This document shows, one piece after another, positions 47,978 through 58,279 of a DNA stretch of 64,000 nt. How positions within the stretch are numbered: position 1 is the stretch's first letter; each line of letters begins with the position of its first letter. The stretch comes from Bacteroides faecichinchillae JCM 17102 (GTDB lineage Bacteria; Bacteroidota; Bacteroidia; Bacteroidales; Bacteroidaceae): assembly GCF_000614145.1 (NCBI RefSeq), contig NZ_BAKK01000004.1:121739-185738 (forward strand), written 5' to 3'. The translations under genes were made by a program, and so were the position numbers. The notes below the pieces were generated by a model, which saw nothing but the letters and a program-made list of their open reading frames with translations, did not search any database and was not told the DNA's origin.

Positions 47978-50867
47978 TTATTTGCTCTCATTTAATTTCT
48001 TTTCCAGCAACTGGATAAAATAACCTCCTACTACCGGTCTTCCCCAATATTTTGTTAAAGTCCCTTTGTCAGATACATGATAAGCATCCGGCATTGGTAC
48101 ACGAGTTTTGGTTTCATTCATAAACAGATAAAGCGGGAGAAGAAACTTACGAAACTGCACACTGTCTTTGCTCAAAGAAGCAATCCAAACACTCCACTCT
48201 GCCTTTACATTATTTGTTTCGCTGTCTAGTGGGCAACCATAAGTACCCAACTTCGTAGTATAAAAAGCTATTTCCTGCTCTATAACTCTTTCAGGGAAAA
48301 TATTCAACCCAAGTAATCTATCCCAAACCAAATTATATTTCTGCCCCCAACTATCCGGCCGGTCAAAAGCCAATCGGTAATGATCCCCATCATTAGCCAG
48401 CATTTCCCATTCTTTCGACATCTCTTTAGCTGCCGTCAGATATTTATCCGCCTCTTCCTGCTTTTCCAACATCTTTGCCAGTAAAGCATATGAAGCAACC
48501 CCTAAAATTCCTTTGACAGATAAGTTGGCATGATGTGGACAACGGGCAACAAAGCTACCTGCATTCATTTGTCCTTTCGTATCCGTCCCATTCTCTAAAA
48601 GATAGTTGGCCCATTTCGACAAAGTCTCCCAGTGTTTTTCCGCATAACTCACGTCCTGTTCCACTTCAGCCATAGCAGCCACCATGATCAGCATATTTCC
48701 AGCTTCTTCCACAGGAAAATCTGCTCCTTTTCCCGGTCCATTAACAAACGGATATCCTCCCAAGTCATGAGCTGGATACGGTTTATTCCATTTTCCACTC
48801 TCACTATAATAAAAGAAAGGAGCAAGCATCGCTTTCAATATCTCCGGATTATAATAAAGGAATAACGGTGAAGCAGCATAATAAGAATCGACAGTGCCAA
48901 CCAGTGGAGTAAAATAAAGCATTTCATTTTCTGAAGTTTCAGACATTTGAAAAGATGCTACAGTCTGATGGTAAGCCAATGCACAAAGTTCTGCATATTC
49001 TTTTCCTCCAACAAGATACGCCTGCTCCATCAGCCGACGGTCGAAAGCATAACACTTAGCCATCACTTCCTTATAATCTTTTTCTGCATTTTCATACAGT
49101 TCCTCTATCTTCTTTGTACCCTCTTTATTCCAATATGGGAACAAGTCCTCTCCAAAATAAGACATCGTATAGAGTCCATCAAAAGAGATCGTCAAATGTT
49201 GTGGAAATTCACTGTCCAATTCCAACTCCTGTGCAAACGCTGTATATCGTTTTTCATTAGACTTGCGCATTTCCTTTAAACTTCCTTCTTTCATAAAGTG
49301 CGTACGCATTTCTGCGGCATCTCCTTGAGCATATGTAACCTCATCCTTTGTACCTAGATATAAATATCCCCAACCGGAGCATCTTTCTCTTTATCGACCC
49401 ATAGCTTTTGGTTTTCGCGACCAGTTTCATTAGCACTAAGCCATCTTTTTCATATATTTGTGTAGTCTGTCCTGCACGAAATGTTTTATGTGGATCAACT
49501 TCAAAATAAATTGCCACATCATGCTCTTTACCGTCTAAAGCTTTAGCCTGATAAGAAATATAATTCACCGGTTGACTAAGAACTTTCAAATCATTCAATA
49601 AATAAGGAGTTGTGAAAGTAAGCTTCAATTCCACATCTCCACACTTAAACCTATAATGAGTCTGAGTAGCTTGCACATCAACAGATTTCTGTACAGCTTC
49701 TTTAGGTTCAGCATACAAACCAAAGTCAGCCCAAGCCTTTCCACCCCAATTTTCACAACGGGCGGCTATTAGTGCTTCTCCATTCTTCATTGTTTCAACA
49801 ATTGAATCCGGGATTTCTGCCCGAACATCATTTTTTGCCTTAAATCCGGAGCTCACCAATTGCTTTCCATTAATAAACAACCGAATCGCATCATTATGTG
49901 AATAACGTATACAAAGCTGTTTGTTTTTCACCAGTAAAGAATCGAAAACAACTTTCCTCCTTACCCAAAGTCTTGAGGTATTCCAAGGAGTATGTACATC
50001 TTGTTCACCTTCTGTACCAAACATTGCCTCTCCTTCCGCCCAAGTACTATCGTTAAAAGTTGCCGTTGTCCAAGTTTCATCCGGTTTTTCTGTGGTATAT
50101 CTCCCCTGCCATTTTCCCATAGGCGCAACCTTCTCTATAAGAATTTCCGGTTCATCTACAAACAATCCGAAATCCAGTAATGCACTTTTTCCCTTATTCT
50201 CACAATGAGCAGCCAGCAATGCCTTTCCTCCTCTCATCGTATCTAAAATAGAATCTGGAATTTCCACTTTTACGTTCGATGCTGTACCGTCTATTTTATT
50301 GACCAATTGTTTTCCATTAATATATAATTGAAGACCATCATCATGAGAATAACGTAGACAAATTTTCCTATGCTCAAGCAGATACGGATCAACATCCACC
50401 TCCCTCCGTACCCATATATCCGATGAAAGCCACTGAGTCTTCACCTCTCGTTTATCCTTCGTTCCAAACGCACCTTCTCCTAACTGCCAGTATTTATCAT
50501 CAAATCCCGGCTGTTCCCAACCGGGCTCCGGCATAAGACTAGTGAATTTCCCTTCCCATTTTTCAGAATCGAAAGCCATCGGCGCAATCGCCTGCATTGG
50601 TAATTCTTCACTTCCCATAAATCGGTATATCACAGCATCTACCCGTAGAAATCCCACAAAAGGAAAAGCTTTCCCATTTGTAAAAGTAATATTTCTATCG
50701 GTTAATTTATCCGCAGAAGACCACAAACGTACCTGTGGATGAAGTGAGAACAGTGGATAAGACGGGGCACGCAATTCATTTTTTATCGTTTCGTCAGAAT
50801 ACTTTGTCCCCCTTGTACATGCCATCACCACAAAAATGAATAGCAAAAAAATAAGATGTTTTGCCAT
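47978..50867 (-). CDS. DUF4965/glutaminase-family lipoprotein, copy 1, with two single-base frameshifts
   Basis: The two main frames (50867-49341, 49309-47978) plus a third stretch in between make about 963 aa, matching the intact copy at 58828-61713 (961 aa). Breaks: TTT at 49425-49427 (one T missing) and a missing base at about 49380. Lipobox VVMAC. Domain order: DUF4964-like N-terminus (LRAPSYPLFSLHPQ), DUF5127-like jelly rolls, DUF4965, and a C-terminal DUF1793-like helical domain (SWGQKYNLVWDRLLGLN). Such proteins are called glutaminases after fungal GtaA; activity is unproven in Bacteroides. Confidence 0.85.
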
Positions 50868-50893
50868 AATTACCTTGTTAATTGATTCAACCT

Positions 50894-51562
50894 CTACTTA
50901 TCAATAGAAAAAGCAAATGACTTCTCCAACTGATCACAATACTTTCTTCCGCCTATTTCATATCGAAAAGTACCCGCATAAGATCCCTGCAAACGATTTA
51001 AATTCTTTTGATAAACCATTCCCATTCCTCCTTGAAATTTACAACGCGACCCATTGGGTGAGATTTCATATTTCACGATATGAACCTCTTTCTTTTGAGA
51101 ATTATAAATATACCAAACTGTACAAACTAGTTCTACACTGTTTGAGTGTGCACTTTGATAAACACTAGCTTCCCGTTTACACAATTGAATATTTTCGTCT
51201 ATCTGAGTCAGTTCACATAACTTCCACTGAAAAGTCGTATCAATAGGATTTTCTTTTGCAAAAGTAAATCCTGTACCAACTTGATGTGAAAATTCCCCTT
51301 TTTCAATTCCTTCACATATTTTTTTAAGTCCATCATAGATTTCTTGTTTCCGTTCAGGAGAAAGCTCTGTTTTCAGAATAGAATAATCTATGTAAAACAC
51401 ACTACTCATAGTTTTCCATATTTCATATTCTTTTGGTGTAACTCTTTCTTTTACCCATTCAGGTACTGAGTCTAATGGAGCTCTATCACTAAAAGGGGTC
51501 TGAGCATTACCTGCTAATGATAATAACAGAGTAAATGCAATTATTATATTTTTAATTCTCAT
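50894..51562 (-). CDS. Secreted protein of unknown function (GLPGLI-like length)
   Basis: A 222-aa protein with a signal peptide ending LAGNAQ. The body includes VPEWVKERVTPKEYEIWK, a Cys-containing middle, and a Lys/Tyr-rich end. I do not recognise a domain. It is 26 bases before the DUF4965 copy in the same direction, so probably cotranscribed with it. Confidence 0.6.
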   Translation of the reverse strand: MRIKNIIIAFTLLLSLAGNAQTPFSDRAPLDSVPEWVKERVTPKEYEIWKTMSSVFYIDYSILKTELSPERKQEIYDGLKKICEGIEKGEFSHQVGTGFTFAKENPIDTTFQWKLCELTQIDENIQLCKREASVYQSAHSNSVELVCTVWYIYNSQKKEVHIVKYEISPNGSRCKFQGGMGMVYQKNLNRLQGSYAGTFRYEIGGRKYCDQLEKSFAFSIDK

Positions 51563-51575
51563 ATCTCGTAATCAA

Positions 51576-51665
51576 TTATAAATAACAAAATTCACAAGCA
51601 ACAAAAGCAACCAGTATTCCTACAAGGAATAAAGGAAATTTTAATTTCTTCATTTCTACTTTCAT
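51576..51665 (-). CDS. 29-aa secreted lipopeptide-like ORF
   Basis: MKVEMKKLKFPLFLVGILVAFVACEFCYL followed by TAA: a basic start, hydrophobic core and AFVAC lipobox-like end, after which only five residues remain. It starts 32 bases after the transglutaminase-like gene and ends 14 bases before the 222-aa gene. It could be a genuine tiny lipopeptide or a chance ORF. Confidence 0.4.
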   Translation of the reverse strand: MKVEMKKLKFPLFLVGILVAFVACEFCYL

Positions 51666-51696
51666 TTAGTTAAACAATATTTTATTATAAACTTCA

Positions 51697-53712
51697 TTAT
51701 TTCCAAACCTGCTTTCCATTTTCATAGGCAAAAATTCTTTCCTGCGTACCACGAGAATAATTTTTCAATAGTAATAAAGCATTAACAGGAACATCTTTAT
51801 AGACCAAAGTATCTGCCTTGGAAATCTGTACACCAAAAGAATCCCATTTATCCCTTCCAATACAGCAAAATAATTCGTATTCATCTCCCGGACGTATATA
51901 ATTATCATAGTTACGAGGCGTATAAACAATCCTCCCTATCCGCTTAGGACTGCCTAAATCTAAACCAGCCCACCCACCGGAAGCCGCCAAACAATCGAAA
52001 GATGTCTCTGTATTACCATCGAACACATTCGGATATTCATGTGAACCATCTTTTTGATAACAACCGGGAGTCCCCATCGCTCTCCCTTTCAATGGAATAG
52101 TATCATTAACTGCATAAAAAGTAATTTCAGCCACATTACAATGTGCCTCCTCAGGACCAACATAACGAATATAGCGATAAGGTTTCACAGAATTAAGATA
52201 AACAACTGTTTGTAACCGTTCCGGTTTACGCCCTATCATATGTATGATCTCCTTCTGCTGAAAAGCCGGATCATTACTCACTTCAAAAGTTCCTCCAAGC
52301 ATACGATTTTGAAACTTTTCTTCCGATTGCAACGGGTACTTGGAAAACAAAGTAACATCTTGCACACTATCTAATGGAGTGAAGAAATGAAATTCATTAG
52401 AAATTGTCACTTCAAACGGATCAGTCCAAAAACGGAGATGCCCTTGCTCATAAGTAGCTACACGCATTACAGGTCCTCTTTGTATATTTGAAAAAACTAA
52501 ATTTTGCCCGTCAAATTCGGTCCATGCTACAGGCTCCCAACTCATCCGGCTACTAGCACAAAGATAAGCAATACGCGAATGTGGTTTACCCTTATAAATT
52601 AACTTCGACGGAATCTTCAACTCTTTCTTATAACTTTTTGCATATAAATCTGTAACATCAATAACATGAGGACTTTTAAAAAAAGGAACAACAACAGAAT
52701 CTAGTTTTTGCATTTCCTCTTTCATATCACAATTAAGACTAAAAGTATTACGATAGACTTTTATCTTAGAGGAACCATATATCTTGCTATTTCGTACTTC
52801 TTTCAAAGCGTCTAGAAATTCCTGATAATACAAGTCACCATACCTACCGGAAAATGATACCCATTGGTGACCGTCATTTCCATCACCATGAATTGGCATG
52901 AAATCGATAGCACAGGGAATTCCCAAGGCACGACATACATATACAACATAATCGGAAAGTTCCCGACAGCTTCCTGTTCTGTTCTGAGCGACCTCCGGTC
53001 CTACATGAGGAAGTTCAGGAGGAACAGTTGTAGTGAAAAACTTACTCCTTTTACGCAAAGAATCCAGCAGACAACGTGCTGCAACAGCCGGATCATCTTT
53101 ATCAACTATATCTGAAATACGGAAAGAATCAAGCAAATGATTATATTTATGATATATATCTTCACGCCAATCACTCAATGTCTCATTCGCAATACGATAC
53201 GGAAGAATATACTCACAAAAATCTGTAAATGATACATTTTTTCCCCAAGGTTGTTCATACCAAACCTTAAATGCCCATTCAATATTATTACATAAATAAG
53301 CAGAATCGACTGTTTCAATATCCTTATAGGATTGCAAAGAGTCCAGATGAAAAGGCCCATACATATAATAGACCGAATCGACCACCGCTCGAGGAGTAAT
53401 ATTGGTACCGCGAGTTTCACGCAACAATGAATAGAAAGTAAGATACTGCTCCAAGCGTTCACCTTTATAATATGTATAATATGGCATATTTTCTATCAGG
53501 AAACAAGCGGCACGATATTTAAGACTATCTGCCGGATGTAACCGATAATAAGACAAAACTTTTTCAAGCTCAGACCGATTATTTTTAGCTTGTTGAAGAG
53601 CTGTATCTAATAAAGAGGGTATATGTGACTCCTTTCTTATCTCTGAACAAGAATAGAAACTAACTATTATTGTAAGCAAAGAAATAAAAATCAATTTTAT
53701 TGGTGTTTTCAT
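51697..53712 (-). CDS. Transglutaminase-like lipoprotein with a C-terminal discoidin-like domain
   Basis: A 671-aa lipoprotein (VSFYSC, Cys22). The transglutaminase-like core has Cys249 in GSCRELSDYVVYVCRALGI and His282 in DGHQWVSF, the expected Cys/His pair. The C-terminal third carries an F5/8-type (discoidin) fold (EYPNVFDGNTETSFDC, GWAGLDLGSPKRIGRIVYTPRN), a carbohydrate-binding module. Function may be proteolysis or amide chemistry on surface glycoproteins. A -7 box (CAAACATA on the plus strand) lies 23 bases upstream. Confidence 0.82.
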   Translation of the reverse strand: MKTPIKLIFISLLTIIVSFYSCSEIRKESHIPSLLDTALQQAKNNRSELEKVLSYYRLHPADSLKYRAACFLIENMPYYTYYKGERLEQYLTFYSLLRETRGTNITPRAVVDSVYYMYGPFHLDSLQSYKDIETVDSAYLCNNIEWAFKVWYEQPWGKNVSFTDFCEYILPYRIANETLSDWREDIYHKYNHLLDSFRISDIVDKDDPAVAARCLLDSLRKRSKFFTTTVPPELPHVGPEVAQNRTGSCRELSDYVVYVCRALGIPCAIDFMPIHGDGNDGHQWVSFSGRYGDLYYQEFLDALKEVRNSKIYGSSKIKVYRNTFSLNCDMKEEMQKLDSVVVPFFKSPHVIDVTDLYAKSYKKELKIPSKLIYKGKPHSRIAYLCASSRMSWEPVAWTEFDGQNLVFSNIQRGPVMRVATYEQGHLRFWTDPFEVTISNEFHFFTPLDSVQDVTLFSKYPLQSEEKFQNRMLGGTFEVSNDPAFQQKEIIHMIGRKPERLQTVVYLNSVKPYRYIRYVGPEEAHCNVAEITFYAVNDTIPLKGRAMGTPGCYQKDGSHEYPNVFDGNTETSFDCLAASGGWAGLDLGSPKRIGRIVYTPRNYDNYIRPGDEYELFCCIGRDKWDSFGVQISKADTLVYKDVPVNALLLLKNYSRGTQERIFAYENGKQVWK

Positions 53713-53734
53713 TTTATATCTGATTTAGTCAACA

Positions 53735-53742
53735 CAAACATA
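53735..53742 (-). promoter_or_regulatory. -7 element of the transglutaminase-like gene
   Basis: TATGTTTG on the minus strand fits TAnnTTTG. The rest of 53743-54060 holds no gene that I can see. Confidence 0.5.
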
Positions 53743-54060
53743 TACAATTGTTCCTCAAATATACGCAACATATTGCTAATAAGCAAGATATTGTTACATT
53801 CACATTTTTATAATCAACTGATTATAAATCAAATAAAACCTACAGCTATTTACTTTAGAAGAGATATTGTAACATGTCGGATATATCAATCTGAATCATA
53901 TCTCTCTGAATACTACATATAAGTAAGGTTTTTCCAATAAAAATATATAAGAAGTAGAAAACATAAAAAGGACTACAAGCCAATAGTTATATTCCAACTC
54001 TCGATGAGAAAATAGAGCGAAATAAGAAGGACAATATTCCTAACTTACAAATTATAAATA

Positions 54061-54089
54061 AAGCTGCCTTATTTTTTAAGACAGCCTTA
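54061..54089 (-). terminator. Terminator of the acyl-CoA synthetase gene
   Basis: On the minus strand GGCTGTCTTA pairs with TAAGGCAGC (one G-U pair) around AAAAA, followed by TTTATTTAT. Confidence 0.7.
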
Positions 54090-54121
54090 TCCATCATTCT
54101 TTAGCCAAAATATGTTATCAA

Positions 54122-55927
54122 TTACTCTTCGTACATTTTCTCAATCACATCTTTATAATTAACAGCCACAACAGAACGCTTTAACTTTAAAGTATTAGTC
54201 AATTCTCCACGTTCCATACTAAACGGTTCAGCGAGTAAAGTAAATCGCTTAATCTGCTCATAATGGGCAAACTGCTGCTGCAACGTCTCAATTCGTGCAC
54301 GGAACAAACCTTGAACTTTAGGATGCAGTAAAAGTTCATTCATATTCTTATATTCAATTCCCTTTTCTTCTGCATACTCTTTTACCAATCCATATACCGG
54401 CACGATCAACGCAGAAACAAATTTACGTTGGTCGGCAATAATCGCAATCTGATCAATATAACGGTCGATAACCAGTTTTGTTTCCAAAGCTTGCGGAGCA
54501 ACGTATTTACCATTCGATGTTTTAAACAAATCCTTGATACGCTCAGTCAGATAAAGTTGTCCGTTCTTAAAATAACCAGCATCTCCCGTATGGAACCAAC
54601 CTTCAGGATCAATGGCAGCAGCGGTTGCCTCAGCTTTCCTGTAGTATCCTTTGGTAATACTTTTACCACGAAGCAAAATCTCATTATTATCTCCGATCTT
54701 CACTTCCAATCCCGGCAATACTACACCTACCGAACCTATGTCGTAACCGATTGGCAATGCGCACGATACAGTAGCTGTGGATTCAGTCAATCCGTATCCC
54801 ACTACCATGTTAATCCCTACAGAATGTACAAATTCAGTAATCTCATCAGGAACAGCCGCCCCGGCAGTTGGAAAGAAATTACCATTCTCAATACCGATTG
54901 TCTTCTTCAGTAATGAATAAATAGTCTTCTCATAAAATTTATATTTAAGCTGGTTCATCACCGGAGGAGTCTTTCCCAGACGCAGATAATCCAAGTTATG
55001 AACCTTACCAACCCTAATAGCATCCAACATTAATGCTTTCTTCACACCGGTAGTCTCATTAATCTTCTCTTGCACACCGGCATATACCTTCTCCCAAAAA
55101 CGAGGAACACTGCACATCAGCGTCGGACGGATTTCTTTAATCGTAGTCTGAATATCAGCAGGACGGAGATTGATACAGATCTGTACTCCTTTATGAATAC
55201 AGAGATAACACCACGCTTTCTCAAAAACATGCGTCAACGGAAGGAAATTCATGGAAACATCCTTATCCGACATCGTAGTCAAACGTTCGTCATGCGTATG
55301 AAACTGTTCCAGATAACAAGAATGATGCAACATCACCCCTTTAGGTTCTCCGGTAGTTCCGGAAGTATAAAGAATATTCGCCAGATCGTCATAAGAAGCA
55401 TGTGTCGTACGCTCTTCTACAATTTGATTATGAGGAAGTCCTTCTCCCATCACCATAAACTCATCAAAATAGATAGAAGATACATCGCGCGGATCTTTTA
55501 CCACAGAACGATCGAAAATTATCAATTGTTTCAGAGATGAGCAAAAGCCGAAAATACTGAAAGCTGAATCATACTGATACTGTTCCCCGACAAAAAGATA
55601 GCGGATTTGCGCATCATTAATAATATATTGTGCTTGTGCAGGCGAACTCGTTGCATAAAAAGGGATAGTCACTGCCCGATTTGCAAAAGCTCCGAAGTCT
55701 ACATAAAACCATTCGGGCATATTCTGTGAGAAAATACCTATATTCTCTTGTTCTTCGATTTCCAATGCAACAAACGCATTTGCTGCTTGTCTTACAGTTT
55801 GCGAAAACTGGTTCCAAGTAATTGGAAGCCATTGTGCTGTCTCGTAGTCCCGGTATTTCAGTGCTACCTTGTCGCCATACTTTTCAGCCTGACGATGAAC
55901 CAAGACAGATAAATGATGATAAGTCAT
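54122..55927 (-). CDS. Long-chain acyl-CoA synthetase (AMP-forming)
   Basis: A 601-aa ANL-superfamily enzyme that activates fatty acids via acyl-AMP. Motifs: the P-loop-like LYTSGTTGEPKGVMLHH near residue 190, VGYGLTEST, and the A8/A10-type DAGYFKNGQLYLTERIKDLFKTSNGKYVAP with the conserved Lys region toward the C-terminus. It corresponds to the FadD15-like bacterial group. A -7 box lies 26-33 bases upstream, and it is divergent from the M20 peptidase gene. Confidence 0.93.
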   Translation of the reverse strand: MTYHHLSVLVHRQAEKYGDKVALKYRDYETAQWLPITWNQFSQTVRQAANAFVALEIEEQENIGIFSQNMPEWFYVDFGAFANRAVTIPFYATSSPAQAQYIINDAQIRYLFVGEQYQYDSAFSIFGFCSSLKQLIIFDRSVVKDPRDVSSIYFDEFMVMGEGLPHNQIVEERTTHASYDDLANILYTSGTTGEPKGVMLHHSCYLEQFHTHDERLTTMSDKDVSMNFLPLTHVFEKAWCYLCIHKGVQICINLRPADIQTTIKEIRPTLMCSVPRFWEKVYAGVQEKINETTGVKKALMLDAIRVGKVHNLDYLRLGKTPPVMNQLKYKFYEKTIYSLLKKTIGIENGNFFPTAGAAVPDEITEFVHSVGINMVVGYGLTESTATVSCALPIGYDIGSVGVVLPGLEVKIGDNNEILLRGKSITKGYYRKAEATAAAIDPEGWFHTGDAGYFKNGQLYLTERIKDLFKTSNGKYVAPQALETKLVIDRYIDQIAIIADQRKFVSALIVPVYGLVKEYAEEKGIEYKNMNELLLHPKVQGLFRARIETLQQQFAHYEQIKRFTLLAEPFSMERGELTNTLKLKRSVVAVNYKDVIEKMYEE

Positions 55928-55952
55928 ACGCTTTGTATTAGTAAATATGCTA

Positions 55953-55960
55953 CAAAGGTA
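55953..55960 (-). promoter_or_regulatory. -7 element of the acyl-CoA synthetase gene
   Basis: Reads TACCTTTG on the minus strand. A CAAA at 55985-55988 would be the -33 box but the spacing (24) is long. Confidence 0.5.
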
Positions 55961-55969
55961 TTAGTTTTA

Positions 55970-56001
55970 TTTGAAACAATTGCGCAAAACGACTATCTTT
56001 G
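55970..56001 (+). promoter_or_regulatory. Promoter of the M20 hydrolase gene
   Basis: TTTG at 55970-55973 and TATCTTTG at 55994-56001 with a 20-base spacer match the Bacteroides -33/-7 promoter. The ATG is 36 bases downstream. Confidence 0.85.
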
Positions 56002-56037
56002 TGCAATTTAAAATACTATCTAAAATCAATCTACACA

Positions 56038-57105
56038 ATGAACTATGATATTTCGTCTATGGCGGCAGAGGCTGTAAGTCTGCTCAAATCACTAATCAGT
56101 ATTCCTTCGCTCAGCCGCGAAGAAACCCAAGCCGCTGATTTTTTACAAAATTATATCGAAGCCGAAGGGATGCAGGCAGGGCGTAAAGGAAACAATGTCT
56201 GGTGTCTCAGTCCAATGTTCGACCTGAAAAAGCCAACTATCCTGCTCAATTCTCATATTGACACCGTAAAACCTGTAAATGGCTGGCGCAAAGATCCGTT
56301 TACCCCACGCGAAGAAAATGGAAAACTGTATGGATTGGGAAGTAATGATGCCGGAGCAAGTGTAGTCTCTCTCTTACAGGTGTTCCTGCAACTATGTCGA
56401 ACTTCACAAAGTTATAATCTGATTTATTTAGCTTCCTGCGAAGAAGAAATATCCGGTAAAAATGGGATCGAAAGTGTATTGCCAGGACTTCCTCCGATAA
56501 ACTTTGCAATTGTGGGGGAACCCACAGAGATGCAACCTGCTATTGCCGAAAAAGGATTAATGGTACTGGACGTCACAGCCACAGGAAAGGCAGGGCATGC
56601 CGCACGCAATGAAGGTGATAATGCAATTTATAAAGTATTGGACGATATCAAATGGTTTCGCGATTATCAATTTGAGAAAGAATCTCCTTTGCTAGGACCT
56701 GTGAAAACGAGTGTTACAGTTATTAATGCCGGCACACAGCATAATGTAGTTCCTGATAAATGTACATTTGTCGTCGATATCCGTAGTAATGAGCTGTATT
56801 CTAATGAAGAATTGTTTGCAGAAATCAAGAAACATATTTCCTGTGATGCTCAAGCACGTTCTTTCCGCCTCAACTCATCACGAATCGACGAAAAACATCC
56901 GTTTGTGCAAAAGGCAATGAAGTTGGGACGTGCACCGTTTGGGTCTCCCACCTTATCGGATCAAGCATTAATGCCCTTTTCATCGGTAAAAATCGGTCCG
57001 GGACGCTCTTCACGTTCACATACTGCTGAAGAATATATTATGTTGAAAGAGATAGAAGAAGCTATCAAAATCTATCTGGAATTACTTGACGGACTAAAAT
57101 TATAA
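56038..57105 (+). CDS. M20-family metallohydrolase (ArgE/acyl-citrulline or acetylornithine deacetylase-like)
   Basis: A 355-aa cytoplasmic zinc hydrolase. Metal ligands and active site appear in LNSHIDTVKP, YGLGSNDAGASV, and ASCEEEISGKNG; a lid-domain region reads GKAGHAARNEGDNA; the last ligand region is RSSRSHTAEEYI. In Bacteroidetes, relatives deacylate acetylated or succinylated arginine intermediates; the exact substrate is not read from sequence. ATG 56038 is preferred over 55999, which overlaps the promoter. Confidence 0.88.
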   Translation: MNYDISSMAAEAVSLLKSLISIPSLSREETQAADFLQNYIEAEGMQAGRKGNNVWCLSPMFDLKKPTILLNSHIDTVKPVNGWRKDPFTPREENGKLYGLGSNDAGASVVSLLQVFLQLCRTSQSYNLIYLASCEEEISGKNGIESVLPGLPPINFAIVGEPTEMQPAIAEKGLMVLDVTATGKAGHAARNEGDNAIYKVLDDIKWFRDYQFEKESPLLGPVKTSVTVINAGTQHNVVPDKCTFVVDIRSNELYSNEELFAEIKKHISCDAQARSFRLNSSRIDEKHPFVQKAMKLGRAPFGSPTLSDQALMPFSSVKIGPGRSSRSHTAEEYIMLKEIEEAIKIYLELLDGLKL

Positions 57106-57164
57106 ATTGACCAATCAAATAAAACTGGAATTATCAGTTCCCTTCTATTAGTTCCAACCAGCAA

Positions 57165-57203
57165 ACCGTGTACAAATCACCTGACAGGCCATTTGTACAC
57201 GGT
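57165..57203. repeat. Perfect 13-bp inverted repeat upstream of the HTH gene
   Basis: ACCGTGTACAAAT, spacer of 13 bases, then ATTTGTACACGGT. It lies about 30 bases before a -7-like TATATTTG (57234-57241). No T-run follows on the plus side, so an operator or RNA structure is more likely than a terminator. Confidence 0.7.
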
Positions 57204-57260
57204 CAAAATATAAACTTTCACATATTCACACTCTATATTTGCCCAAAAATAAGATCAATT

Positions 57261-57731
57261 ATGGGAATTATCTATTGTACTTTTATCACATTATTTGCAT
57301 TCTTCATCAGTAGAAAAATTGTCCGACGTGCTTTGGCAAAATCAGAACATGCAACCCAAGCTGTCGCATTGGATGTTTATATGAATTCTCTCCAAGGGAA
57401 GAACAATAGTACTGTAAACGAGAACGAAATAAATCAGTTACTACATTCTCCATCCAGATTGACTAAAGAGCACTGGAACCGCCTGGAAATATACATAAAC
57501 CAGTCACAGCATTATTTTGCCGCAAAATTGCGTCAAAACTATCCTTCACTTACCGAAGACGATATTCATATCATCTTATTAATGCGAATGGGATTAGATC
57601 ATAAAGAAATTGCAATATTCTGCAATATATTGATGAGTTCGCTACGGACAAGACGCAGCCGCCTAAAGAAAAAAATGAAAGCAGATTGTGACTCCATCTC
57701 AGATTTCATTAGAGAGCTTTATAAAGACTAA
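57261..57731 (+). CDS. Membrane-anchored HTH (LuxR-type) protein
   Basis: A 156-aa protein from ATG 57261: one hydrophobic helix (MGIIYCTFITLFAFFIS), a helical middle, and a C-terminal HTH region with LTEDDIHIILLMRMGLDHKEIA followed by SLRTRRSRLKKKM, the pattern seen at the end of Bacteroidetes TPR-HTH regulators. It has no sensor or TPR domain, so it is a cut-down form. ATG 57168 would put the inverted repeat inside the gene and is unlikely. It probably regulates itself and the next membrane gene. Confidence 0.7.
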   Translation: MGIIYCTFITLFAFFISRKIVRRALAKSEHATQAVALDVYMNSLQGKNNSTVNENEINQLLHSPSRLTKEHWNRLEIYINQSQHYFAAKLRQNYPSLTEDDIHIILLMRMGLDHKEIAIFCNILMSSLRTRRSRLKKKMKADCDSISDFIRELYKD

Positions 57732-57767
57732 CAATATACAAATTCAAAACACCATAAAAAACAAAGT

Positions 57768-58124
57768 ATGAAAAATTTCTTTCTATTTCTATCTGAGCTT
57801 ACTATCATAGTTAGCGGCATGCTACTCATTCAGTTTTTCTGTCCCATCAATATAGACATTATGACTTTTGCTATAACGGGAATCTTATCAATTGCCATCT
57901 TTGTAATTTATACATACATTATGGACAAAACATTACTACCGAAGCTAAAAAAAATACTTATAATAACTGTAATGACAATTCTTGGTACTATATTTACCTT
58001 TTTAGTATATAAATATTCAGTAAGAAAAGAACTGAATACGTTTGCAGCATTATATTTCACAACAACATCCATGGTAGGTAATTTTTATCTAAAATACATT
58101 TATGCGCCTAAAAAGACAGAATGA
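57768..58124 (+). CDS. Small polytopic membrane protein, unknown
   Basis: A 118-aa protein with about four hydrophobic segments (LTIIVSGMLLIQFF; MTFAITGILSIAIFVIYTYI; ILIITVMTILGTIFTFLVY; FAALYFTTTSMVGNFYL). It follows the HTH protein by 36 bases and is probably cotranscribed. No family recognised. Confidence 0.6.
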   Translation: MKNFFLFLSELTIIVSGMLLIQFFCPINIDIMTFAITGILSIAIFVIYTYIMDKTLLPKLKKILIITVMTILGTIFTFLVYKYSVRKELNTFAALYFTTTSMVGNFYLKYIYAPKKTE

Positions 58125-58279
58125 TGAAGGAAAATCTGTTTTCATATCATCAAACAAATCATATTTCCAAGAAAAAGATTGAGAAGCTTATATTCAAACA
58201 TCCCATAGTTTGAAAAAAACATCAAAGTAAATGAAAACAAACTTCCCATTGATTGAGTAGGGATAAATGAAACAATTAA

